Shown here piece after piece: positions 9,539 to 19,398 of a stretch of 61,490 nt of DNA. The notes under the pieces are model-generated. The model saw nothing but the letters and a program-made list of their open reading frames with translations, was not told the origin of the DNA and did not search any database. This DNA comes from Colwellia sp. GTDB taxonomy: Bacteria; Pseudomonadota; Gammaproteobacteria; Enterobacterales; Alteromonadaceae. The translations under genes and the position numbers were made by a program. The stretch's first letter is position 1. Each line of letters starts with the position of its first letter. The DNA lies in the NCBI GenBank assembly GCA_029938115.1, contig JAPYOP010000020.1, forward strand, positions 1 to 61,490. Direction: 5' to 3'.

Positions 9539-10791
9539 TTTGGCTCCTTATTTTTCATTGTCTCATTTTCCTTACCACGCTTTTGCTGTGCTGTTTCAGG
9601 TAAAAAGAAACTACCAATGAAGAAGGTACTGCTAACAACAGTAATTAATACAAAGGCTAACGTGAAATCACCTTGGTTGATATCAACTAACCGGCCAAAC
9701 CCCCACAGCACTAATGTTGCAACCGAATAACTTATCGAATAAAACAGGCTAAAAATTACGGTGACTTTTTGTGGTGTCATTTTTGGTAATTCATGAGGTA
9801 TCGTGACTAACGCCGTAACAGGAAAGAAAATAAAGAAACCTAGCGTGATGGCACAAAGGGTTTGCAATAAATCTGAGGTACCAAAAGATAAACCAAATAC
9901 AGTCATTGTAATAATTAGGCCTGACCAACGAATAACCGGAACACGGGTGCTAAATTTTTTACTATAAAAAATACCCGCTAAAGTACCGACAATACCTGAT
10001 GCTATAACTAATGTGCTTTGACTTATGCCTGCTTTAGGATAAAAGGTAAATAAGCAGATATAAAATGCCAAAATACCTGAATAGGTTAGTGCATAAACCC
10101 AGTTAAACTTATCTTTCAAGCCATCAATATACGAGTAATAACGCTGCAATTGCTTTGCTTTTTTTACTGCCATCTTTGTTGAAGATAAATTACTTGAAGG
10201 TGAATCATCACTACTTTTGTTTTTCACTAATAACCAAATAAAACTTAGCACCAAACTAACAAAGGAAAATATGATCAAAGTATTCTGCCAACTACCTGTT
10301 AAGTTATTGAAGTTAGTCATTTGCCACAAAACAATGCCCGTACCGACATTAAACGCCACAGCATTTAATCCGTTAATGGTTGGCCGTTCTTCTGGTTCAA
10401 ACCAAGACATAACAATAGGATTAAAATAAACAATCATAAATGCGCCGCCAAGTCCCATTAAAAAACGACTTAACAATAGCAATTCATAATTAGGCGCTAA
10501 AGGCGTTAAGACACCAATAAAAATCAGTATGCCCGAGATGAAAAACGCTTTTTTAACCCCTAATTTTAATGCAAGCCATGCAGCGATGAAGGTACCAATA
10601 ATTTTTGCTAACGTTACGGCTCCGCTAATAAAGCTAGCAGAAGCTAAACTCTCTACTTTCATTACTAGCATGATCTGACTCATACTCGCCGTACCACCAA
10701 CCCAAGCCATAGCAAACAAGATATAACTAATAAAAACAAGAGCGGCCACGAGATGCTTATTGTGTATTTGAGATAAATTCATTAACAACAT
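9526..10791 (-). CDS. Major facilitator superfamily transporter
   Basis: 421 residues with about 12 hydrophobic segments and a charged central loop around residues 190-225. The motif-A-like loop (AWLALKLGVKKAFFISG) and LSRFLMGLGGAFMIVYFNP fit the CynX/NarK-like MFS branch. It is an inner-membrane protein. The substrate cannot be inferred directly; coupling to the downstream esterase suggests an ester or an organic acid. A second ATG three codons in (10782) is an alternative start. The gene is divergent from the crbS-like sensor gene, with 143 bases of shared promoter region. Confidence 0.88.
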   Translation of the reverse strand: MLLMNLSQIHNKHLVAALVFISYILFAMAWVGGTASMSQIMLVMKVESLASASFISGAVTLAKIIGTFIAAWLALKLGVKKAFFISGILIFIGVLTPLAPNYELLLLSRFLMGLGGAFMIVYFNPIVMSWFEPEERPTINGLNAVAFNVGTGIVLWQMTNFNNLTGSWQNTLIIFSFVSLVLSFIWLLVKNKSSDDSPSSNLSSTKMAVKKAKQLQRYYSYIDGLKDKFNWVYALTYSGILAFYICLFTFYPKAGISQSTLVIASGIVGTLAGIFYSKKFSTRVPVIRWSGLIITMTVFGLSFGTSDLLQTLCAITLGFFIFFPVTALVTIPHELPKMTPQKVTVIFSLFYSISYSVATLVLWGFGRLVDINQGDFTLAFVLITVVSSTFFIGSFFLPETAQQKRGKENETMKNKEPKCEV

Positions 10792-10934
10792 TTCTACTAT
10801 AAATAACTATTTTCAAACAGCTTAACCAAATAAATAATACAATGATGTACTACCTTCGTTCACTGCCTTTTAGCTCAACGCATGGTATGCTGTTAGTTGT
10901 GTTTTTAAGCAATGATTGAACCGAGGAATTTTCT

Positions 10935-13900
10935 TTGCAAGTTTGGCTTTCCCTAGATACTTGGCTGATATCTTTACTATCCATTGCTTATTTGTCGCTG
11001 CTTTTTGTTGTTGCTTACTGGGGACAAAAACAGACCAACAAAAAATGGTTATCCCGTCCTTGGATATATAGCTTATCGTTGGGAGTTAGCTGTACTTCAT
11101 GGGCTTTTTACGGCACGGTTGGTCAAGCAGCCACAACAGGCGCTTGGCTTGCACCTGTGTATATCGGCTCTATTTTATGTTTTGTACTCGCTTGGCCAAT
11201 GCTGCTAAGAATATTACGCATTAATAAAGAGCAAAACATCACCTCTATTGCAGACTTCATTGCATGTCGTTATGACCGTTCTCCTATTATTGCAGCCACC
11301 GTAACCTTAGTCGCTTTATTGGGCACTATTCCTTATATTGCCTTACAGTTGCGCGCCATTGGTAAAAGCTTCGATTTACTTACTGGCTCATATCAATCTG
11401 GCATCAGCACTACGTTTGTGGTGACCTTAGTACTCATTGTTTTCAGTATTTTATTTGGTGCAAGGCAAGTGGTAGTCAATAAACAAAATCAAGGCTTAGT
11501 GTTAGCAATAGCCTTTAGTTCTGTGATCAAATTGTTTGCTTTAACTGCCATTGGAATTTTTGCTACCTTTTATGTTTTTGATGGCGTGAATGACTTATTT
11601 ACCCATGCTGAAAATATCAAACAAGTACCGCACCCAAGCAGTACTTATTTTGCCATATCGCAAGCAATACTGGGCATGATTACTATTTTCATTTTGCCTC
11701 AACAATATCATATGTTAATGATAGAAAATCATCACGAAAATGAACTTAACAGTGCTCGTTACTTATACCCATTATATTTAATAGCCATTAACATTTTTGT
11801 GCTACCTATTGCTCTAGCAGGACAAAGCTTATTTCCTGGTGGCGATGTTAACGCTGATACATATGTCATCACCATTCCTTTATTTTTTCATCAAGCTTGG
11901 CTTGGTGGTTTAGCTTACATAGGCGGATTAGCTGCTGCTACTAGCATGGTTATTGTTGCCACCATAGTGCTAAGTACTATGGTGGCAACAGAAATAGTTA
12001 ATCCGTTATTGCTGCATTACAATAGTTTTGTACATAAGCAAAAGACTCAGCTTTCTACTGTTTTACTGAATATTCGCCGCATTGCCATTGCCTTGTTATT
12101 ACTATTAGCTTTAGCTTTTGAACGCATCATCAACCAACAAGATCATCTAGCGACTATTGGCTTGTTGTCTTTTGTTTTATTGTCGCAATTAGCACCGCTT
12201 GTTATCGGCGCATTATACTGGCGCAAAGCAACGAGCAAAGCGGCATTGATTGGTTTAATTGTTGGCAGCGTTATTTGGTTATATACACTGTTATTGCCTA
12301 GTTTGTTACCAGATACTGCTTGGTTAAGCTCAGGACTATGGGGACTCGCTTGGCTTAAACCATATGCACTATTTGGTTTAACTTCACTTGATCATATCAG
12401 CCATGGTTTGCTATTTAGCTTACTAGCTAACAGCAGTTGTTTCCTTATTATTTCCTTATTGAGTCATCGCAGTGTCTCCGAAAAGCTGCAAGCTGAGTTG
12501 TTCATTTATAAACAGCAAGGCGCTTTTGAACAGCATTTATCAAGCAAAGATCTATATCATTTATTACAACGTTTTATTGATAACAAAGCTGCTGAAGCTT
12601 TTTTACATAATCAAGCTAAACAATTATCAAGCACCACTGCCAGTAATGATTTAATTGAATATACTCGTTTACAGCTATCGAGTGTCTTAGGCTCTGCATC
12701 TACTCACATGGTGATGAAAGCAGTTACGACACAACAGAGTATGCCTTTACAAGACGTTGTTAATATTGTTGATGAAGCTAATAAACTTTTTCAATTTAAC
12801 CGAGAATTATTGCAGGCTGGCGTTGAAAATATAGAACAAGGTATCAGTATTATAGATGCCGACATGCGCCTAGTAGCATGGAATAAGCGCTATATTGAAT
12901 TACTCGATTACCCTGAAAATTTTGTTGCCGTTGGTAAGCCTATTGCCGATCTTATTCGATTTAATGCCGAACGTGGCATAATAGCAACTAACCAGGACAA
13001 TGCCGATAAAACTCAAAAAGGCGATGATTTCATCAATCGCCGCATTAAATTTATGCGGCAAGGAAATAGTCACCATTTCCAACGAGAAATGCCCCGTGGC
13101 ATCGTGCTAGAAATTCGTGGGCAAGCCATGCCTGGTGGTGGTTTTGTTAGTACTTTTTCTGATATTACCGAGCATATTGAAGCAGCAAAAGCGTTACAAC
13201 AAGCCAATGAAAGCTTAGAGCAAAGAGTCACAGAGCGCACCCAGGAATTAAGCCAAGCCAAAGCAGAGGCCGAAGCTGCCAATACCAGTAAAAGCAAGTT
13301 TTTAGCCGCAGCTAGCCATGATTTAATGCAACCATTTAATGCTATGTCATTATTTACTAATATGCTCAACAAAAAAGTTCAAAATACTGATTTACAAGAA
13401 CTTGCAAGTAACATTCAAAACTCGCTCAGTGCTGCAGAAACGCTGCTCTCAGATTTAGTTGAAATATCACGACTCGATAATAGCACCCAAAAAATAGATA
13501 ACCACTGCTTTTCAATTGATGATTTATTAGCGCCCCTAGGTAAAGAGTTTACAGTACTAGCGCAACAGGCTGATTTGAATTTTAGCTATGTAAAATCAAG
13601 TTGTATTGTTGAAACAGATCAAGGGTTACTACGGCGGGTAATACAAAACTTCTTATCAAATGCAATTAATTATTGCCCTCAGGCAAGTCGCCAAGGCAAA
13701 GTATTACTCGGTGTTAAACGCCAACTAAACTGTATAACTATTGAGGTATGGGACAATGGCCCCGGCATACCAGAAAATAAACAAGTCGTTATTTTCAAAG
13801 AGTTTGAACGTTTAGATCCTAGCCAAGTAACATCTGGTCTTGGTTTAGGGTTAGCCATTTCAGAACGTATTGCTAAACTATTAGGTTTTACTATTTCAGT

Positions 13901-14390
13901 GAAATCAACGATAGGAAAAGGGACATGCTTTGGTATATCCCTTCCTCGAAGTAACTCAGTGCTAGCAAATAAAATAACCACTGCAATAGTTTCACAACCA
14001 TCAACGACAAACGAATTTACGAACTTGGCAATAGTGCTAATTGATAATGAATCATTAATGCTAACGGCAATGCAAACTCAACTACAAGAATGGGGCTGTA
14101 ATGTGATCGCAGTAAAAGATGAAGCAAGCTTATATGACGTTTTAGACAGGCAAGATTTTATTCCTGAGATGATTATTTCTGACTATCATTTGGACGATAA
14201 TAAAAATGGCGTCACACTAGTACAAAAAAGCATAGCCAAATATGATTGGCGAACCCCGGTAATCATTTGTTCTGCTGATCCTTCAGAGCAAGTGAGAGAA
14301 CATACCAGTAATGCCAAGTTTTATTTTATGCGTAAGCCCATTAAGGCTCTAGGATTGAAAAAGTTAATGCGACAGTTATTAGTTAAATAA
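10935..14390 (+). CDS. crbS: SSF-transporter hybrid sensor histidine kinase (CrbS-like acetate-switch kinase)
   Basis: 1151 residues from a TTG start with a GAGGAA ribosome-binding site six bases upstream. Residues 1 to about 520 are a sodium/solute symporter domain with about 13 membrane segments. A STAC-type linker follows, then a PAS domain (about 626-750), a coiled coil, a HisKA domain with His795 (ASHDLMQPFNA), a HATPase domain (NFLSNAINY, DNGPGIP, GLGLGLAI) and a C-terminal receiver with Asp1083. This is the CrbS/MxtR layout, which in Vibrio and Pseudomonas controls acetyl-CoA synthetase expression through a NarL-type regulator. That regulator type lies just beyond the next gene. The 3' end overlaps the convergent DUF1697 gene by 12 bases. 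Confidence 0.9.
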   Translation: MQVWLSLDTWLISLLSIAYLSLLFVVAYWGQKQTNKKWLSRPWIYSLSLGVSCTSWAFYGTVGQAATTGAWLAPVYIGSILCFVLAWPMLLRILRINKEQNITSIADFIACRYDRSPIIAATVTLVALLGTIPYIALQLRAIGKSFDLLTGSYQSGISTTFVVTLVLIVFSILFGARQVVVNKQNQGLVLAIAFSSVIKLFALTAIGIFATFYVFDGVNDLFTHAENIKQVPHPSSTYFAISQAILGMITIFILPQQYHMLMIENHHENELNSARYLYPLYLIAINIFVLPIALAGQSLFPGGDVNADTYVITIPLFFHQAWLGGLAYIGGLAAATSMVIVATIVLSTMVATEIVNPLLLHYNSFVHKQKTQLSTVLLNIRRIAIALLLLLALAFERIINQQDHLATIGLLSFVLLSQLAPLVIGALYWRKATSKAALIGLIVGSVIWLYTLLLPSLLPDTAWLSSGLWGLAWLKPYALFGLTSLDHISHGLLFSLLANSSCFLIISLLSHRSVSEKLQAELFIYKQQGAFEQHLSSKDLYHLLQRFIDNKAAEAFLHNQAKQLSSTTASNDLIEYTRLQLSSVLGSASTHMVMKAVTTQQSMPLQDVVNIVDEANKLFQFNRELLQAGVENIEQGISIIDADMRLVAWNKRYIELLDYPENFVAVGKPIADLIRFNAERGIIATNQDNADKTQKGDDFINRRIKFMRQGNSHHFQREMPRGIVLEIRGQAMPGGGFVSTFSDITEHIEAAKALQQANESLEQRVTERTQELSQAKAEAEAANTSKSKFLAAASHDLMQPFNAMSLFTNMLNKKVQNTDLQELASNIQNSLSAAETLLSDLVEISRLDNSTQKIDNHCFSIDDLLAPLGKEFTVLAQQADLNFSYVKSSCIVETDQGLLRRVIQNFLSNAINYCPQASRQGKVLLGVKRQLNCITIEVWDNGPGIPENKQVVIFKEFERLDPSQVTSGLGLGLAISERIAKLLGFTISVKSTIGKGTCFGISLPRSNSVLANKITTAIVSQPSTTNEFTNLAIVLIDNESLMLTAMQTQLQEWGCNVIAVKDEASLYDVLDRQDFIPEMIISDYHLDDNKNGVTLVQKSIAKYDWRTPVIICSADPSEQVREHTSNAKFYFMRKPIKALGLKKLMRQLLVK

Positions 14391-14891
14391 GCTTTTAATT
14401 TTATTGATGGTATTTAAATTTCGTCCTGTGCTACTTTGATCTAAGCACGACTCAATATTCAATACTAGCTTTGAACGCCCAACACCATCTGGAGCGTGTA
14501 AATAAAAAACATTGTTATCCACATAATACTTTTCAGTCGCTGAAATAAAGCGCTCTATTTTTTCCAAATTTAATCTTATAGTGTTTTTACAAAAATAAAA
14601 ATGAACAAACTTACCCTCATAGTCTTTATAAGGATTATTCTCTATCGCCACTAACAAGTTTGAACTACTTAAAACAAAAACATCAGGAGTAAAACCAAAA
14701 TGCTCATGAATAATCGTTTTTATGCTTGCACAAGGATCTGTCTTGCTATCTAAAACTAGATTACCACTTTGAATATAATACGAAACTTGCTGAAAATTAT
14801 TCTGCTCTAACAAAACAACTAACGTCTTCATTGGCAATAAATTTTTACCACCAACATTCACGCCTCTTAATAAAACAATATATGTCTGCAC
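14379..14891 (-). CDS. DUF1697 family protein
   Basis: 170 residues. The N-terminus (YIVLLRGVNVGGKNLLPMK), YYIQSGNLVL and the C-terminal GRNLNTINKI are diagnostic for DUF1697. The function is unknown and no signal peptide is present. It lies between the crbS-like and crbR-like genes, on the crbR strand and 32 bases after it, and is probably read through from crbR. Confidence 0.9.
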   Translation of the reverse strand: MQTYIVLLRGVNVGGKNLLPMKTLVVLLEQNNFQQVSYYIQSGNLVLDSKTDPCASIKTIIHEHFGFTPDVFVLSSSNLLVAIENNPYKDYEGKFVHFYFCKNTIRLNLEKIERFISATEKYYVDNNVFYLHAPDGVGRSKLVLNIESCLDQSSTGRNLNTINKIKSLFN

Positions 14892-14923
14892 TGCTACTCC
14901 TAAATAATACTATTATCACTTCG

Positions 14924-15592
14924 TTACAAGATACTATTATTTTCTTGTGGTGCCAGCATCAATTGTTGGTACACCAATCCTGCTTGCGTACGATTATAAA
15001 CACCTAGTTGTAATAAAATTGCAGAAACATGCTTTTTCACAGTGTTTTCTTTAATATTTAAAATTCCTGCTATTTGTTTATTTAACTGACCATCAGCGAC
15101 CAAAGATAAAACGGTGTACTGTTGGGGAGTTAGCTGTGCCAACTGTTGCGCTAATTTTTTATGTTCTTGCGCTAATTTAGCATCGCCACTTATTGGCATA
15201 TTATCAGGTAACCATGTATCGCCCGTAAGTACGGTATTAATAGCCTTTGCGATAGTGGTTAAGTCAACAGATTTTGGAATAAAAGCTGCGGCACCAAAGT
15301 TAATTGATTTGCGCATAATTTCGGGGTTTTCATCAGAAGAAACCATGATGATGATTAAGTCAGGGTGGTTATTTTGTAATTGGGTCAAACCAGTAAAACC
15401 GTCATTACCGGGCATATGTAAATCTAAAAATATTATTTCTAACTCGGGTGAATTATCAATCACGATGAGTAAATCATCAAAGCTTGATGCTTCTTTAATG
15501 CCAGCATCAGGCATACAATCAACTACTGCTTGCTTTAAGGCAGTTCGAAATAACGGATGATCATCGGCAATCGCTACTTTAGCTTGGTTCAT
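14924..15592 (-). CDS. crbR: NarL/LuxR-family response regulator (CrbR-like)
   Basis: 222 residues. The receiver domain has the acidic pair Asp10/Asp11 and phospho-acceptor Asp57 (IIFLDLHMPG), with Lys in the FIPKS motif. The C-terminal LuxR-type helix-turn-helix reads LTPQQYTVLSLVADGQLN then IKENTVKKHVSAIL. It pairs with the CrbS-like kinase one gene away; the CrbS/CrbR pair is known to activate acs for acetate use. The specific pairing is inferred from gene order and family. No acs gene is in the window. Confidence 0.87.
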   Translation of the reverse strand: MNQAKVAIADDHPLFRTALKQAVVDCMPDAGIKEASSFDDLLIVIDNSPELEIIFLDLHMPGNDGFTGLTQLQNNHPDLIIIMVSSDENPEIMRKSINFGAAAFIPKSVDLTTIAKAINTVLTGDTWLPDNMPISGDAKLAQEHKKLAQQLAQLTPQQYTVLSLVADGQLNKQIAGILNIKENTVKKHVSAILLQLGVYNRTQAGLVYQQLMLAPQENNSIL

Positions 15593-15696
15593 ACTTTACT
15601 CTTCATTAATATTTCAATCTAATTCACTATATCAAATAGTTCAGCATATTTTTCACATAGCTAACATTGATTAACATGGTGATAAAGTTACAGTAA

Positions 15697-15720
15697 ATAA
15701 AAAGACGGCTTACGCCGCCT
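15697..15720 (-). terminator. Rho-independent terminator after the TonB receptor gene
   Basis: Read on the minus strand, a CGGC-GTAA-GCCG hairpin is followed by TCTTTTTATTT. It lies 60 bases past the stop of the TonB-dependent receptor gene. Confidence 0.7.
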
Positions 15721-15780
15721 AAATATTCATCCCTAAACATTTACTCCCAAGTATTAATACTTGCTATTTGCTATACGTAA

Positions 15781-18072
15781 TTAGAAGCGATAACCTACCG
15801 TTAAATGTACTGTACGAGGGTCATTGAAATAGCCAATTAAAGTAGTATCGCCGCCTAAGCCAGGAGCCCAAGAACCATCTTCATTTTTGGCTGCAAAATT
15901 ATAGCCGCCGACCATAGCTTCTTCATCAGTTAAGTTTTTCAAATGAAGGCCACCATACCAATTACCTTCTTCACCTTCCCAAGTGACACTTGCGTTAACC
16001 GTGCCGTAACCTTCTTGAAGTAATGAGTCGCTATCTTCAAATAATAAGTAGTCATCACGATAGTAATACCCGCCACTAAAGACAAAGTATCCCATATCCG
16101 TATCCATGGTGTAGTTTGCACCTAAATTCATAGTGTAGTCAGGTGTATTTGATAAGCCAACCAGTGGTATTGCAAGTGATGGGTCATCTTCAATTTCAGA
16201 ATCTATGAAGCCCACTGAAAAGTCAATTCTCAAGTTTTCAGTGGCTGCCCAAGTAATTTCAGCTTCAATCCCTTTAGCAGTAGAACCTTTGATATTACCT
16301 AGACTTTGATTTAATACCGTTAAATCATCTGGATCTGGGGTTACGATAACATACTGACGATCTTGGTGATCTAAAGAAAATACCGTCACATTAGTACGTA
16401 AAACATCGTTCCAATCTTTCTTTATACCTAGCTCAATTGAATCAAGTACTTCAGGATTCACTGCTGACTCATTAGTTTTCGCACGAGGATTAAATGTACC
16501 TGACTTAAAACCTTGTGAATAACTAGCAAAGACCATAGTGTCGTCGTCAATCTGATATTCTAATCCCAAACGCGGCGTGAAACGTGACCATTCTGCTTTT
16601 TTAGGCGCATCTAATATTCCATCGCCATCTGTATCAGTGCCTAATACTTGCGGGAATGAAACATCACCTCTCTCATAACCTGGTATCCAACCATCGCTTG
16701 GGTAAACACTAGCATATGCCAAGCCATTGTTAACATAGGCTGTTTTCTCTTCTTTGGTATAACGTCCACCAACGGTTAGTGAAAGTTGCTCCGTGATATC
16801 AATACTACTTTGAATGTATGCCGCGATACTTTTACTGTTATTACAACCCGTAACTTCACGTGTTAAACCAGGCAAGCCAAGTGATCTACCGAAAACACTT
16901 AAAATAGCATCAAAATGACCACAAGACTCCCCATCATAAGCATAAATACCACTTGCGATAGTAAAACTGTCGCCAACGTAGTTAGCTTGTAATTCATGGG
17001 TAGTATTCTCATCATCATAAATTGCTGGTACATCAAAAATATCTAGTGGCGTATTATCAAAATCAATATTGGTCTTTGAGTAACCTTCTCTAGACGTTGC
17101 TACATATTTTAGTGATAGCTCATCAGTTGCCTGCCAATTAACTAGAAAGCTTAACCCTTCAAGCTCTACGCTATTGCTTGTGGGCATACTGGTATAAGAG
17201 TCATAAACACTGTCAGGTACAGGTGCATCTGTTAACAAACTTGGTAGCAAACGATAGCCACCTTTAGCGTTCGAGTCATCATTTGTTCTATCCCATGCTA
17301 AGCGCATAAATAGATCATCAGTGGCATGAAATTCTAATGTTAAACGCGATGCAGATAAATCTTTGTTGTAGTTTTCTGTATCTTGATCAGCTAAATCTGA
17401 TTTTAAGAATTCACCAAAGCCATCTCGGTTGAGTTCAGCATGACCAAAGCCTATAAATAATTTATCTTCAAATAATGGTATTTGACCGGTCACTTTAAGA
17501 TCCGTTTGATTATAGTTACCAAATGTTCCTTCAATATTAAACTCTGTGTCGCCTGACATTTTTTTAGTAACATATTTTACCGCGCCACCAATGGTGTTCT
17601 TACCATAAAGTGTACCTTGTGGACCACGAAGTACTTCAATACGTTCTACATCTAATAAATCAAGCACAGCGCCTTGTGGACGAGCTATATACACGTCATC
17701 AATATAAATACCGACACCGGGTTCATAACCCCAAAGCGGATCCTGCTGACCAACACCACGAATAAATGCGGTAAGCGTTGAGTTTGTACCACGGCTAGTT
17801 TGCAAGGTAGTATTAGGCGAAAACCGCTGTATTTCAGTTATTACTGATATACCATTTTCAGCAAGCTCAGCTGCACCAATAGAAGTAATTGCTACAGGAA
17901 CATTCTGTAAGCTTTCTGTTGTTTTACGCGCGGTAACTTCAATACGCTCTAAACCTGCATCTTTAGCTGCAGGAGATGCATCAACTGCCTCTTCTGCGAG
18001 TGCAATATTACTGGTTAATGCTGCGGCAATAGCCAAAGCTAGATAACTTCTATTTCTGTTGTGCTGTGTCAT
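15781..18072 (-). CDS. TonB-dependent outer-membrane receptor
   Basis: 763 residues. A signal peptide ends near ALA (about 26). A TonB-box-like region (LERIEVTARK) precedes the plug, which has the conserved IRGVG, DDVYIARPQG and VERIEVLRGPQGTLYGKN elements. The rest is a beta barrel ending in the terminal phenylalanine motif HLTVGYRF. The subtype resembles the pesticin/Caulobacter-type receptors common in marine Alteromonadales, used for siderophores or for complex organic molecules. The ligand cannot be read. The gene lies downstream of a secreted polyester-type esterase on the same strand, so uptake of ester breakdown products is possible. Confidence 0.93.
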   Translation of the reverse strand: MTQHNRNRSYLALAIAAALTSNIALAEEAVDASPAAKDAGLERIEVTARKTTESLQNVPVAITSIGAAELAENGISVITEIQRFSPNTTLQTSRGTNSTLTAFIRGVGQQDPLWGYEPGVGIYIDDVYIARPQGAVLDLLDVERIEVLRGPQGTLYGKNTIGGAVKYVTKKMSGDTEFNIEGTFGNYNQTDLKVTGQIPLFEDKLFIGFGHAELNRDGFGEFLKSDLADQDTENYNKDLSASRLTLEFHATDDLFMRLAWDRTNDDSNAKGGYRLLPSLLTDAPVPDSVYDSYTSMPTSNSVELEGLSFLVNWQATDELSLKYVATSREGYSKTNIDFDNTPLDIFDVPAIYDDENTTHELQANYVGDSFTIASGIYAYDGESCGHFDAILSVFGRSLGLPGLTREVTGCNNSKSIAAYIQSSIDITEQLSLTVGGRYTKEEKTAYVNNGLAYASVYPSDGWIPGYERGDVSFPQVLGTDTDGDGILDAPKKAEWSRFTPRLGLEYQIDDDTMVFASYSQGFKSGTFNPRAKTNESAVNPEVLDSIELGIKKDWNDVLRTNVTVFSLDHQDRQYVIVTPDPDDLTVLNQSLGNIKGSTAKGIEAEITWAATENLRIDFSVGFIDSEIEDDPSLAIPLVGLSNTPDYTMNLGANYTMDTDMGYFVFSGGYYYRDDYLLFEDSDSLLQEGYGTVNASVTWEGEEGNWYGGLHLKNLTDEEAMVGGYNFAAKNEDGSWAPGLGGDTTLIGYFNDPRTVHLTVGYRF

Positions 18073-18250
18073 GGATGAACCCTTATTAATAATTTTTATT
18101 AGTTACGTGTTTTATGTTATTCGTTAGTGCATTTATATTTGTTAGTGAAGCTGTTTTGCCAACTAATAACACTGTATCTGATAAATTTGAAAAAATAATT
18201 AGCACTATGGTGCCATATCTACGTTGTTGTTTTTATTGAGTATTTCAAAG

Positions 18251-19177
18251 TTAACCTTGTAACTTCCAAAAATTGATAACATACTTTGCGGTACTGATAG
18301 GAGAAGCCAGTAAATAATCTGACACTTCTCCACCATTTTCAGTATTAGGGTTTACCATGATGCCGTGACCAAGATCAGTGACCTCAACCAACTCAACTTG
18401 CACTTCGTTAGCAGAGTTTTGCCAACGAGTAACGGTATACCCTTGTTGCTTATCCACTGTTGGCTTAGTTGTTATGTTTGCTAACTGTGCCCACTGTTTT
18501 GCATGTATTAATGAGTTCAACGGAGCGACAATATTATCACTTGCTCCTGTCCATACTGACAATTTAGGCCAATTTATTTGTTGTGGATTAAGTTGTTGCG
18601 TTAGTTCAGTTAACTCTTCAGCGGTTTGTGATGGACCATTTTTCATACAAGAAATGCCCGTGATCAAGTCATCTGCACACGGAAAAGGAATGCCAGCAAT
18701 CACAGCGCCAGCTTCAAACAAAGTAGGATAATTTACCAACATATTACTGGCCATTGCACCGCCACCAGAAAGTCCGATTACATAAACACTTTCAGCCCCA
18801 AGCTGCTTTTGAACCGTCGTGATCATATTCTTTATCGATAAGGTTTCACCTTTATCTTTGGTGTAATCGTCTGCTGAATACCAATTAAAACAACGCTTAA
18901 TGTTATTCATCAAACCTTGTTGTGGTATGAGTAAAGCAAAGCCATGTTTTTTAGCTAACCCTAATAAACCACTCTGCTGTGCAAGTTCATCACCATGCTG
19001 TGCACAGCCATGTAGTAACACAACAAGTGCTTTAGACTGCTCTTGTGAAGCAAAATAACTCGCCTCAAGGTTACCTGGGTTTTCACCAAAAACTGGAAGT
19101 TCTGTGAAGTTAGCCAAAGCTGAAAAGCTAAGAGATATAGTAAGAAAAGACGTTATTAGACGTTTTAAAATTTGCAT
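18251..19177 (-). CDS. Secreted PHB-depolymerase-family esterase
   Basis: 308 residues with a clear signal peptide (cut near ALA-NF, about 22). The esterase PHB family features are the LLHGCAQHGDEL oxyanion region (56-58), RCFNWY, the lipase box GLSGGG with Ser137, WTGASDNIV with the acid, and LGHG with the histidine. The usual box is GLSAGG; here alanine is glycine. Relatives hydrolyse polyhydroxyalkanoates, feruloyl esters or acetylated polysaccharides. The length fits a bare catalytic domain without a substrate-binding domain. The TonB receptor gene follows 178 bases on. Confidence 0.88.
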   Translation of the reverse strand: MQILKRLITSFLTISLSFSALANFTELPVFGENPGNLEASYFASQEQSKALVVLLHGCAQHGDELAQQSGLLGLAKKHGFALLIPQQGLMNNIKRCFNWYSADDYTKDKGETLSIKNMITTVQKQLGAESVYVIGLSGGGAMASNMLVNYPTLFEAGAVIAGIPFPCADDLITGISCMKNGPSQTAEELTELTQQLNPQQINWPKLSVWTGASDNIVAPLNSLIHAKQWAQLANITTKPTVDKQQGYTVTRWQNSANEVQVELVEVTDLGHGIMVNPNTENGGEVSDYLLASPISTAKYVINFWKLQG

Positions 19178-19250
19178 AAATTATTTACCTATAAACTATT
19201 TATGCTGATCATGACTGAATTAGGTTGATTTTTACAATGGCACTTTAGTG

Positions 19251-19269
19251 TAATACCAAGTTGATTAAG
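19251..19269 (-). repeat. Dispersed intergenic 19-bp motif, copy 2
   Basis: Read on the minus strand: CTTAATCAACTTGGTATTA, matching 17 of 19 bases of the copy at 4817-4835. It lies in the 221-base gap between greB and the esterase gene. Confidence 0.35.
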
Positions 19270-19398
19270 CTCTAAGTTGGGAAGAAATTTAATCAAATTA
19301 ATGTCAGAGAGAATTTTTACAAAGCTAAATTTTCACCTAGCAATACAATGTGTTTTTCGGCAGGTGAGCAGTAATCTTTACGGTAAGATTCAAACAGT

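Noticed and set aside
14515..14523. Perfect DnaA box TTATCCACA
   Set aside because: Single copy inside the DUF1697 coding region; most likely chance.
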